From contig NHIV01000064.1 of the NCBI GenBank assembly GCA_002170735.1, forward strand, positions 1 through 5,488: 5,488 nt of DNA. The letters are read 5' to 3'. Origin of the DNA: a bacterium TMED198 (GTDB lineage Bacteria > Fidelibacterota > Marinisomatia > SCGC-AAA003-L08 > D37C17). Of the stretch, positions 1 through 5,488 are shown one piece after another; the stretch's first letter is position 1; each line of letters starts with the position of its first letter. The notes beneath the pieces were generated by a model, which saw nothing but the letters and a program-made list of their open reading frames with translations, made no database searches and was not told the origin of the DNA. A program made the position numbers and the translations under genes.

Positions 1-737
1 TAGCAATATGCGGAAAATATAACTCGCTACAAGATGCCTATAAAAGCATTGTAGAAGCCTTTATTCATGCGGGTATTGCCAATTCTTCTAAGGTTGAGGT
101 TAAGTGGGTAGATACAGAAAAGATTGATACGATAGAGTCTGCCTCAAAAGAGCTTAGTGATGTTGATGGTGTGCTCATACCAGGAGGTTTTGGAAATAGA
201 GGCATTGAGGGAAAGATATTGTCTTCAAGGTATGCACGAGAAAACAATATACCCTTCTTTGGAATATGTCTAGGGCTTCAGTGTGCTGTAATTGATTTTG
301 CAAGAAATGAGTGCGGAATGGAAGGCGCAAACAGCTCGGAGTTTGATGGTAAAACCAAGTACCCTGTCATCGATATAATGTCTAGTCAGAAAAGTATCAA
401 GAAGAAAGGTGCAACCATGAGGCTTGGATCATATGGATGTAATTTAACTGGAAAGTCTAAGGTCTATGCGGCTTATGGAAAGAGAAAGATCTATGAGCGG
501 CACAGACATCGGTTCGAATTTAATAATAAATACAGATCGAAGCTTGAGGCAAAAGGACTTGTTGTTAGCGGGACAAATAAAGAGCTTAATCTTGTTGAGA
601 TTGTAGAGGTTAAGTCCCACCCCTGGTTTGTCGCAACCCAGTTTCACCCAGAGCTAAAAAGCAGAGTCGTAAACGTTCACCCTCTTTTCAAGGACTTTGT
701 TGGAGCTTCTATAAAGCGGAAGTATGGAAGCCACTAA
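1..737 (+). CDS. pyrG: CTP synthase, C-terminal (glutaminase) part; 5' end outside the window
   Basis: CTP synthase makes CTP from UTP, ATP and glutamine in the cytoplasm, the last step of pyrimidine nucleotide synthesis. The frame is open from base 3 and gives 244 residues. The family is usually about 535-545 residues, so the N-terminal synthase domain of roughly 290 residues lies upstream. What is visible is the class I glutamine amidotransferase domain. It opens with GKYNSLQDAYKS, followed by the oxyanion-type loop PGGFGNRGIEGK and the nucleophile motif GICLGLQ (Cys codon 267-269). TMRLGSYGC and RHRHRFEFNN come next, then the catalytic His and Glu in QFHPEL (codons 645-647 and 651-653). 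All three catalytic residues are present, so the gene looks intact. A GTG at 171 is internal and not a real start. The stop overlaps kdsC by 14 nt. CTP also feeds CMP-Kdo formation, which fits the LPS genes that follow. Confidence 0.97.
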   Translation, partial: AICGKYNSLQDAYKSIVEAFIHAGIANSSKVEVKWVDTEKIDTIESASKELSDVDGVLIPGGFGNRGIEGKILSSRYARENNIPFFGICLGLQCAVIDFARNECGMEGANSSEFDGKTKYPVIDIMSSQKSIKKKGATMRLGSYGCNLTGKSKVYAAYGKRKIYERHRHRFEFNNKYRSKLEAKGLVVSGTNKELNLVEIVEVKSHPWFVATQFHPELKSRVVNVHPLFKDFVGASIKRKYGSH

Positions 738-1269
738 AACAAATAAAAAGCTAAAGAAAATTAAGCTGCTTGCGCTTGATGTTGATGGGGTCCTTACCAA
801 TGGCTCTATCTATATATCTTCAGATGGCAGCGAAATGAAGCAGTTTTCAATTGAGGACTCAACAGGGGCAGCCTTTGCTCGCAGCGGAGATATAGAGCTA
901 GCTTTGATATCCGGTAGATATTCAAAGGCTACAGATATACGATCAGAGGAGCTGAAAATAAAGATATGCCACCAGGGTGTTCTTAATAAGCTTGACTACC
1001 TTGAAAAAATTGCAAGTGATATGTCCCTGTCCTTGGATGAAGTTGCCTATGTAGGAGATAGCTATGTTGACGTTCCTCCTATCAAGGCGGCGGGGCTTGG
1101 GATAGCAGTTTCTGATGCCCATCCGGTTGCTTTAGAGGTAGCAGACTTTGTATCTTCAAGCATGGGGGGCGAAGGGGTCCTGCTAGAAGTTGTTGAGCTA
1201 ATACTTAAGTCCAAGGGTCAGTTTGACAGCATGATCAAAGAAATGGAAAAAAAAGTTTACAATGTTTAG
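724..1269 (+). CDS. kdsC: 3-deoxy-D-manno-octulosonate 8-phosphate phosphatase (HAD family, KdsC-like)
   Basis: KdsC removes phosphate from Kdo-8-phosphate to give Kdo, the inner-core sugar of lipopolysaccharide, in the cytoplasm. The 181-residue protein is the size of a cap-less C1-type HAD phosphatase. Motif I is DVDGVLTNG, with nucleophile D19 and acid/base D21. Motif II is ISGR (62-65). The motif III Lys is probably K89 in HQGVLNK, and motif IV is GDSYVD (D112 and D116). Two family features differ. The usual GDD of motif IV is GDS, though the GDxxxD spacing is kept. The C-terminal GGxGAxRE tail reads GGEGVLLE, so the Arg is replaced by Leu154. The ATG lies inside the end of pyrG, with only a GGAAG close by, so translation is probably coupled. 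The last 8 nt overlap lptC. The neighbouring Lpt genes favour Kdo-8-P as substrate. A related sugar-acid phosphatase, such as one acting on nonulosonic acid 9-phosphate, is a weaker alternative. Confidence 0.9.
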   Translation: MEATKTNKKLKKIKLLALDVDGVLTNGSIYISSDGSEMKQFSIEDSTGAAFARSGDIELALISGRYSKATDIRSEELKIKICHQGVLNKLDYLEKIASDMSLSLDEVAYVGDSYVDVPPIKAAGLGIAVSDAHPVALEVADFVSSSMGGEGVLLEVVELILKSKGQFDSMIKEMEKKVYNV

Positions 1270-1783
1270 CTGGTACTATATTTTCTTAGTCATTGCATTG
1301 ATATCATGCAACTCTAAGTCAGATCAGATTCAGAATGACGGTATTAAACTGGATTTTGATCACCAAATAGGCCTTCCAAAAATAATGGTAACCTCCAAGG
1401 GGAAGGCTCAGGTGAAAGCTAGCTCGTTAAAGCTTCTAAAGGATAACAGTAAAGATGCGATACTGGTAGGGAATGTTATAGCAGATTTTTTTAATGACAA
1501 GGGTGATCGCGCTAGCAGGCTATACTCGGACTCAGCATGGATAAACGAATCTGCTGATAGGATGCTGGCTAGAGGAAATGTAACTGTCGAATCTGATAAC
1601 GGCTATGTCCTTCTATCTAACTCAATTGTATGGGATGATAGATATGGCGTTATCTCTTCCAATGACTCAGTTGTTTTTTTTAGTGCAGAGGGAGATACGA
1701 TGCATGGAGTAGGCTTTGAATCTGATTCAGATCTTGATAGATGGTCAATATTTAAACCTCATGGTGTTGCATATAAAAAATGA
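1262..1783 (+). CDS. lptC: LptC-family periplasmic LPS-export protein, predicted lipoprotein
   Basis: LptC links the inner-membrane LptBFG transporter to the periplasmic bridge that carries lipopolysaccharide to the outer membrane. The 173-residue product starts with a short hydrophobic segment (4-14) ending in a lipobox, L13-I14-S15-C16. It therefore looks like a lipoprotein anchored at Cys16, not a transmembrane-anchored LptC as in E. coli. The rest fits the beta-rich LptC/OstA-like fold: GNVIADFFNDKGDRASRLYSD (in part, 70-90), then ARGNVTVES (103-111), SIVWDDRYGVISS and a GVGFESDSDLDRW end. This succession resembles LptC of Bacteroidetes-related bacteria. The only usable start is the ATG at 1262, because the frame upstream closes at a TGA (1232-1234) with no other start codon between. 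The signal N-region MFSWYY has no Lys or Arg, which is unusual. Residue +2 after Cys is Asn. The gene overlaps kdsC by 8 nt and its stop overlaps the lptB start as ATGA. It could be called an LptA-like protein, but the anchor and length favour LptC. Confidence 0.83.
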   Translation: MFSWYYIFLVIALISCNSKSDQIQNDGIKLDFDHQIGLPKIMVTSKGKAQVKASSLKLLKDNSKDAILVGNVIADFFNDKGDRASRLYSDSAWINESADRMLARGNVTVESDNGYVLLSNSIVWDDRYGVISSNDSVVFFSAEGDTMHGVGFESDSDLDRWSIFKPHGVAYKK

Positions 1784-2514
1784 TTAGAACCGAAAATTTA
1801 ACAAAGTTTTATGGCAGCAGATGTGTTGTCAATGGCACTGAAATTAAAGTCAAAAAAGGAGAGGTGGTTGGCCTCTTAGGACCAAATGGTGCAGGGAAGA
1901 CAACAACTTTTTACATGATAACAGGAATGGTGCAGCCAAATAAAGGGCATGTTTTTTTTAATGATACGGAAATTACAAACCTTCCAATGTTTAAGAGGGC
2001 AAGGCTTGGAATAGGCTACCTTCCACAGGAGACGTCTGTATTTAGAGATCTAACAGTTGAGCAAAATCTTCAACTTGTTCTAGAGCTTTTAGATTTAAGC
2101 AAAGCAGAGCAGCAAAAAAAGTTGGAGTCCCTTTTAGCTCAGTTTTCAATTGAGCATATAAGGAAGACGCAGGCAAAAAATTTATCAGGCGGTGAGAAAA
2201 GAAGGACTGAAATCGCTAGATGTCTAGTTTTGGACCCCCAGTTCATCCTCCTGGATGAGCCTTTTGCAGGGATTGATCCGATCGCAGTTGAGGATATTCA
2301 GAGTATAATTAGACTGCTTAAAAGACAAGGTGTTGGTATACTTATCACAGATCACAATGTGAGAGAGACGCTTTCTATAACTGATAGATCTTATCTTTTG
2401 TATGATGGCCAGGTATTAAAGTCTGGAAAGACGAAGGATCTTATCAGCGATGAGAAGGTTAAGAAGCTCTATCTAGGATCTCATTTCAAGATGGATGATA
2501 TTAATGAAGAGTAA
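1780..2514 (+). CDS. lptB: LPS export ABC transporter ATP-binding protein LptB
   Basis: LptB is the cytoplasmic ATPase of the LptB2FG(C) transporter and drives lipopolysaccharide out of the inner membrane. The 244 residues match the family length (E. coli 241). All nucleotide-binding motifs are present: Walker A GPNGAGKT (34-41), Q-loop Gln83 in GYLPQETSVFRDLTV, ABC signature LSGGE (135-139), Walker B FILLDE with D159 and E160, D-loop AGID and switch His192 in ITDHNVRET. The segments GYLPQE, FILLDEPFAGIDP and LITDHNVRETL, with the near-terminal KLYLG-HF, are characteristic of LptB among ABC ATPases; LivF/LivG-type ATPases are the nearest alternative but are less likely in this context. The start is an ATG overlapping the lptC stop (ATGA, 1780-1783), with no clear Shine-Dalgarno sequence, which points to translational coupling. 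No lptF or lptG is in the window; they must be elsewhere. The end overlaps the start of rpoN. Confidence 0.96.
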   Translation: MIRTENLTKFYGSRCVVNGTEIKVKKGEVVGLLGPNGAGKTTTFYMITGMVQPNKGHVFFNDTEITNLPMFKRARLGIGYLPQETSVFRDLTVEQNLQLVLELLDLSKAEQQKKLESLLAQFSIEHIRKTQAKNLSGGEKRRTEIARCLVLDPQFILLDEPFAGIDPIAVEDIQSIIRLLKRQGVGILITDHNVRETLSITDRSYLLYDGQVLKSGKTKDLISDEKVKKLYLGSHFKMDDINEE

Positions 2515-3886
2515 GCTTTTTCAAAAGCTTGAGCAAAAGCAAAAGCTGTCCCCCTCTCAGATTTTAACATCAAAGCTTCTGCATCTAAACCAAATCTCAT
2601 TGGAGCAAAGAATAATTAAAGAGATTGAGCAAAACCCCGCGCTTGAATTTGAAGACTTACTTCCAGTTGAAGATGAAGAGGCTGGTGATGCTTCTGATGA
2701 TTTTGAAGGTGATGAGCTTGAGCTGGATGCTGAGATTGATTTTGAAGATGATGAGGTTGAAGGCTTTGAGCGCTTTGATGAGTCAAGCTTATCAGGTGAG
2801 GATGTTGGCAGCTATGTAGTTCCTAGCAAGCTGTCTATCAGTGATAAGCTTCTTAGTCAGTTTCAAGACTTAAATTCAGGTGATATTGAGATTAAGATAG
2901 CGCGCGAAATTATTGGCAACCTAGATGATGGAGGATATTTGGCTATAGACCCTATAATTATTTCCGATAAACTTCAGGTAGATTATAATATTGTTATCAA
3001 AGTACTATCAAAGATAAGATCCCTAGATCCCCCTGGCATGGGATCAAGAGATTTAAGAGAATGCTTGCTATCTCAGCTTGAAATTAATGATTCAGATCAG
3101 CTATCTTATAAAATAATTGATAAATTTTTTGATGATTTTGCTAATAGAAGGTATGAAAAGATTCAGGAAGCTCTTGGCGTTGATATGGCTCTCATTAAAG
3201 ATGCTATGGATGCAATTTCTGTTCTTAATCCAAAGCCTGGAGATGGGGCGGGTGATTTTGAATCTCAGTACATAAGGCCGGATGCTTTTATTGAGAAGAA
3301 GGGCAGTAAGTGGATTGCTACTCTAAAAGAAGGGAGTCAGTTCAACCTAAGAATTAGCAAGAGCTATATGGAGCTACTTGGTCATAATGACACAAAAACA
3401 TCCAAGTTTGCCAAGGAAAAGATTGGCGATGCAAAGATGTTTATGGGTGCGTTAGAATCAAGAAAGAATACAATGATCAAGGTTATTCAATCTATAATCA
3501 AGTTCCAATCAGATTACTTTGAATCTGAAGGTAAAAAAATAAGCCCGCTAATACTGAAGCAGGTAGCTAAAGATATTAAGATGGACATCTCTACAGTAAG
3601 CAGATCAACAAAGGGAAAGTATATACAGCTGCCATGGGGCCTTGTTGAGTTAAAGGCATTTTTTTCTGAGTCTATTGATACTGGGCATGGAGGAGTAGTA
3701 TCAAGTACAGAAATAAAAAATATGATTAAGGAGATTATCTGTTCAGAAGATAAAAGGAACCCCCTTAGCGATGAAAAGATTACTAGTATTTTAAGTGAAG
3801 ATGGATATAAAATTGCTAGAAGAACTGTGGCAAAATACAGGGAAAAGATTGGCATCTTAAGGGCTAAAATGAGAAGGGAAATATAG
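2504..3886 (+). CDS. rpoN: RNA polymerase sigma-54 factor
   Basis: RpoN directs RNA polymerase to -24/-12 promoters, which open only with an AAA+ enhancer-binding activator. I place the start at ATG 2504 (460 residues), because MKSKLFQKLEQKQKLSPSQ lines up with the usual N-terminus. An in-frame ATG at 2495 would add three residues. Region I (about 1-47) ends in EIEQNPALE. Region II (about 48-100) is extremely acidic, with 27 Asp/Glu in 53 residues and a single Arg. The core-binding domain follows, with a GNLDDGGYL segment and a LDPPGMGSRDLRECL segment. The helix-turn-helix contains ISTVSRSTKGKY and PWGLVELKAFF (TVSR is 364-367). The RpoN box ARRTVAKYRE is intact at 438-447 (bases 3815-3844). 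After the box the usual proline-containing GIP reads GIL. The gene overlaps lptB by 11 nt and stops 2 nt before hslV. The lptB-rpoN pairing is common in Proteobacteria. No activator gene is in the window. Confidence 0.96.
   Translation: MKSKLFQKLEQKQKLSPSQILTSKLLHLNQISLEQRIIKEIEQNPALEFEDLLPVEDEEAGDASDDFEGDELELDAEIDFEDDEVEGFERFDESSLSGEDVGSYVVPSKLSISDKLLSQFQDLNSGDIEIKIAREIIGNLDDGGYLAIDPIIISDKLQVDYNIVIKVLSKIRSLDPPGMGSRDLRECLLSQLEINDSDQLSYKIIDKFFDDFANRRYEKIQEALGVDMALIKDAMDAISVLNPKPGDGAGDFESQYIRPDAFIEKKGSKWIATLKEGSQFNLRISKSYMELLGHNDTKTSKFAKEKIGDAKMFMGALESRKNTMIKVIQSIIKFQSDYFESEGKKISPLILKQVAKDIKMDISTVSRSTKGKYIQLPWGLVELKAFFSESIDTGHGGVVSSTEIKNMIKEIICSEDKRNPLSDEKITSILSEDGYKIARRTVAKYREKIGILRAKMRREI
2513..2530. 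repeat. Perfect 8-bp inverted repeat at the lptB/rpoN boundary
   Basis: The bases AAGCTTTT and AAAAGCTT are exact reverse complements separated by TC, making an 18-nt palindrome-like element that begins within the lptB stop codon and lies about 7 nt inside rpoN. In RNA it could fold as a 7-bp stem with a 4-nt loop. No U-tract follows, so it is not a standard terminator. AAAAGC is repeated directly at 2523, 2535 and 2541. The stretch also encodes the Lys/Gln-rich start of RpoN, so codon constraint could explain it. Confidence 0.4.
3874..3879 (+). promoter_or_regulatory. Shine-Dalgarno sequence of hslV
   Basis: AAGGGA lies 9 nt before the ATG at 3889, inside the last codons of rpoN. It is the clearest ribosome-binding site in the window, and it belongs to the only complete gene that does not overlap its upstream neighbour. 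It supports the choice of ATG 3889 as the hslV start, and hence the presence of six residues before the catalytic threonine. Confidence 0.7.
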
Positions 3887-3888
3887 AT

Positions 3889-4422
3889 ATGGCAACAATT
3901 AGGTCAACGACAATACTAGGAGTTAGAATTAAAAATAAAATTGCTCTTGGAGGAGATGGGCAAGTCACCATGGGCGATATGAAGATGAAGTCAAAGGCGG
4001 TTAAAGTTAGGAGCTTTTATGGTGGTAAGGTCTTGTCTGGATTTGCGGGTGCAGCGGCTGATGCTATGGCACTTTTTGAGAAGTTTGAAGTAAAATTAAA
4101 TGATTCAAATGGAAACCTGCAGAGAGCTGTTGTTGATATGGCAAAAGAATGGAGAATGGATAAGATGCTAAAGGATTTAGATGCCCTTCTTGCTATAATG
4201 GACTCTAAGTCTTCTTACCTTCTTTCAGGTTCTGGTGATGTGATAGAGCCTGATGACCAGGTTATATCAATTGGTAGCGGATCTGGTTTTGCTGTATCTG
4301 CAGCTAGGGCCTTTATAAAGGCGGGAGAGAAGAACCCTACTGCAGTAGTTAAGCAGTCGCTGAAGATCGCGGCGGATCTTTGTATATATACGAATGATAA
4401 TATAACGATAATAGAGCCATGA
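3889..4422 (+). CDS. hslV: ATP-dependent protease peptidase subunit HslV (ClpQ)
   Basis: HslV is the proteasome-like threonine peptidase that forms a double hexameric ring and degrades proteins unfolded and fed in by HslU. The product has 177 residues, normal for the family. Aligned from memory to E. coli HslV, the mature chain would begin at T7 in TTILGVR (codon 3907-3909), the nucleophile. MATIRS would then be a six-residue propeptide to be removed; E. coli has only the initiator Met there. Other active-site residues are in place: GGDGQVTMG, the Lys equivalent to mature K33 (residue 39, in AVKVR), SGFAG, and the Ser in [29 protein letters not shown] (in part), GDVIEPDD and CIYTN are further family signatures. 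The start is supported by an AAGGGA Shine-Dalgarno sequence. The stop overlaps the hslU start as ATGA. The pairing with hslU makes the identity secure. Confidence 0.97.
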   Translation: MATIRSTTILGVRIKNKIALGGDGQVTMGDMKMKSKAVKVRSFYGGKVLSGFAGAAADAMALFEKFEVKLNDSNGNLQRAVVDMAKEWRMDKMLKDLDALLAIMDSKSSYLLSGSGDVIEPDDQVISIGSGSGFAVSAARAFIKAGEKNPTAVVKQSLKIAADLCIYTNDNITIIEP

Positions 4423-5488
4423 AAGATTTAACCCCTCAGAAAATTGTTAAGGAGCTTGACAAGTATATCATTAGCCAGAAAAATGCCAAGAAGTCGGTTG
4501 CTATTGCTCTAAGAAATAGATGGAGAAGGCAGCAAGTTGATCAAGATATTAGAGATGAGATTAATCCTAATAATATTATTCTTATAGGCTCAACTGGTGT
4601 TGGTAAAACAGAAATTTCAAGAAGACTGTCTTTGCTTGTCGGTGCACCATTTGTAAAGGTGGAAGCTTCAAAGTTTACGGAGGTAGGCTACGTTGGCAGG
4701 GATGTAGAGTCAATGGTTAGAGACTTGGTAGCTTTTTCGGTAAAACAAGTCAAGGTGCAGAAAGAGAATGAGGTTCAAGATAAGGCTTTAAGAAATGCAA
4801 ACAAAAGAATTCTTGAGCTACTTTTTCCTAAGCCAAAAAAAGAGTCCTTTTCAGATCAGGAACTTGATAGAATGGAAAAAACCAGGGACAAGCTCAAGAA
4901 AAAATTTAAAAACAAGGAGTTTGAAGATAAGGAAATTAAAATTATGGCCAGGTCAAAGCCAATGCCTATGATGCAGGTTATGGGTCCCGCAGGAATGGAT
5001 GATCTTACCTCAAACCTCCAGGATATGATGGATAATCTTGCTCCCAAAAAAAAGAAGTCTAAGTATGTCAAAGTTTCAGAGGCGAGGGAGTTGTTTGTCA
5101 AAGAAGAATCTGAAAAGCTTATTGATATGGATGAGGTTGTTAAGTTGGCTGTAAGTAGGGCAGAGCAAAGTGGTATAATTTTTTTAGATGAAATTGATAA
5201 AATTGCAGGTCAAGGTTCATCCTCAGGCCCAGATGTTTCTAGAGAGGGAGTTCAGAGAGATATCCTTCCTATAGTTGAGGGCTCAATTGTAAATACAAAG
5301 TTTGGGCAGGTCAAGACCGATCATGTTCTCTTTATATCAGCTGGAGCTTTTCATGTATGCAAGCCTTCTGATTTAATTCCTGAACTTCAAGGAAGATTCC
5401 CAATTCGTGTTGAGATGGACGACCTTACAAATGATGATTTTGTTAAGATATTATTGCGTCCAAAAAACGCCCTTATAAAGCAGTATCA
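4419..5488 (+). CDS. hslU: ATP-dependent protease ATPase subunit HslU (ClpY); 3' end outside the window
   Basis: HslU is the AAA+ unfoldase that recognises substrates, threads them through its hexameric pore and opens the HslV peptidase. The frame runs from ATG 4419 to the window edge, giving 356 complete codons of a family of about 440-460. Motifs in order: the N-terminal [17 protein letters not shown] region, [11 protein letters not shown], Walker [10 protein letters not shown] (57-65, K63), pore loop GYVG (90-93), the I-domain (about 110-245, including [12 protein letters not shown]), Walker [10 protein letters not shown] (D257 and E258), [13 protein letters not shown], sensor-1 region VLFISAGAF, and ELQGRFPIR with arginine finger R326. 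The missing end should carry the sensor-2 GARRLHT-type motif and the C-terminal tail that activates HslV. The Walker A usually reads GPTGVGKT; here Pro is Ser58. The start overlaps the hslV stop by 4 nt (ATGA) with only a weak GAG upstream, so translation is probably coupled to hslV. Confidence 0.97.
   Translation, partial: MKDLTPQKIVKELDKYIISQKNAKKSVAIALRNRWRRQQVDQDIRDEINPNNIILIGSTGVGKTEISRRLSLLVGAPFVKVEASKFTEVGYVGRDVESMVRDLVAFSVKQVKVQKENEVQDKALRNANKRILELLFPKPKKESFSDQELDRMEKTRDKLKKKFKNKEFEDKEIKIMARSKPMPMMQVMGPAGMDDLTSNLQDMMDNLAPKKKKSKYVKVSEARELFVKEESEKLIDMDEVVKLAVSRAEQSGIIFLDEIDKIAGQGSSSGPDVSREGVQRDILPIVEGSIVNTKFGQVKTDHVLFISAGAFHVCKPSDLIPELQGRFPIRVEMDDLTNDDFVKILLRPKNALIKQY

Noticed and set aside
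171..737. A separate short gene starting at GTG 171
   Set aside because: The frame is open to the window edge, and the upstream residues (GKYNSLQDAYKS) are CTP synthase, so this GTG is internal to pyrG.
1833..1851. TGGCAC resembling the -24 half of a sigma-54 promoter, suggested by the rpoN context; another at 4067-4072
   Set aside because: Neither is followed at the right spacing by a TTGCA-like -12 element, and both lie inside coding sequence.
2641..2810. Low-complexity GAT/GAA-rich stretch that looks like a repeat array
   Set aside because: It is the acidic region II of sigma-54 encoded by Asp/Glu codons; the repetition is irregular and is expected for this domain.
3514..3855. Open frame of 113 codons on the - strand opposite rpoN
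   Set aside because: It lies wholly antisense to the conserved helix-turn-helix and RpoN box of sigma-54 and shows no family motif. Other antisense or alternate-frame openings (65-247, 444-647, 2625-2819, 4856-5101) are rejected for the same reason.
4337..4380. Two small palindromes near the end of hslV: CTACTGCAGTAG (4337-4348) and AAGATC/GATCTT around GCGGCG (4363-4380)
   Set aside because: They are short, sit within conserved HslV codons, have no T-tract after them and do not reach the gene end, so neither a terminator nor an operator is supported.
4456..4461. TTGACA resembling a -35 box at the start of hslU
   Set aside because: No TATAAT-like sequence occurs about 17 nt downstream, and it encodes conserved HslU residues.

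Overview
This 5.5 kb window is a tightly packed gene cluster read entirely from the + strand. The order is pyrG (3' part), kdsC, lptC, lptB, rpoN, hslV, hslU (5' part). There is essentially no intergenic DNA. Five of the six junctions overlap, by 4 to 20 nt, and the sixth (rpoN/hslV) has a 2-nt gap. No terminator, RNA gene, mobile element or CRISPR array is visible. I see no convincing promoter, so the genes are probably transcribed together from a promoter upstream of the window.

Region by region: positions 1-737 hold the glutamine amidotransferase half of CTP synthase. Positions 724-2514 hold an envelope block: Kdo-8-phosphate phosphatase, a lipoprotein form of LptC, and the LptB ATPase of the lipopolysaccharide exporter. 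Positions 2504-3886 encode the RNA polymerase sigma-54 factor. Positions 3889-5488 encode the HslVU (ClpQY) protease, with HslU cut by the window edge.

The genes make sense together. CTP is the co-substrate that activates Kdo as CMP-Kdo, KdsC makes free Kdo, and LptC/LptB power export of the finished lipopolysaccharide. The lptB-rpoN adjacency is well known in Proteobacteria. Here, however, rpoN is followed by hslVU rather than the hpf/ptsN genes usual in Gammaproteobacteria, and no lptA lies between lptC and lptB.

The organism is a Gram-negative (diderm, LPS-making) bacterium with an AT-rich, compact genome. The short lipoprotein-type LptC resembles the form seen in the Bacteroidetes-related (FCB) superphylum, and the compact AT-rich layout would suit a marine lineage such as Marinimicrobia/SAR406. 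That placement is inference from remembered family patterns and was not tested by a search.

I do not see a previously undescribed system. The points worth a second look are small-scale: a propeptide on HslV, an LptC signal peptide without a positive N-region, the absence of lptA, a perfect inverted repeat at the lptB/rpoN boundary, in-frame A-rich slippery sites, and changed family-motif residues in KdsC and HslU.
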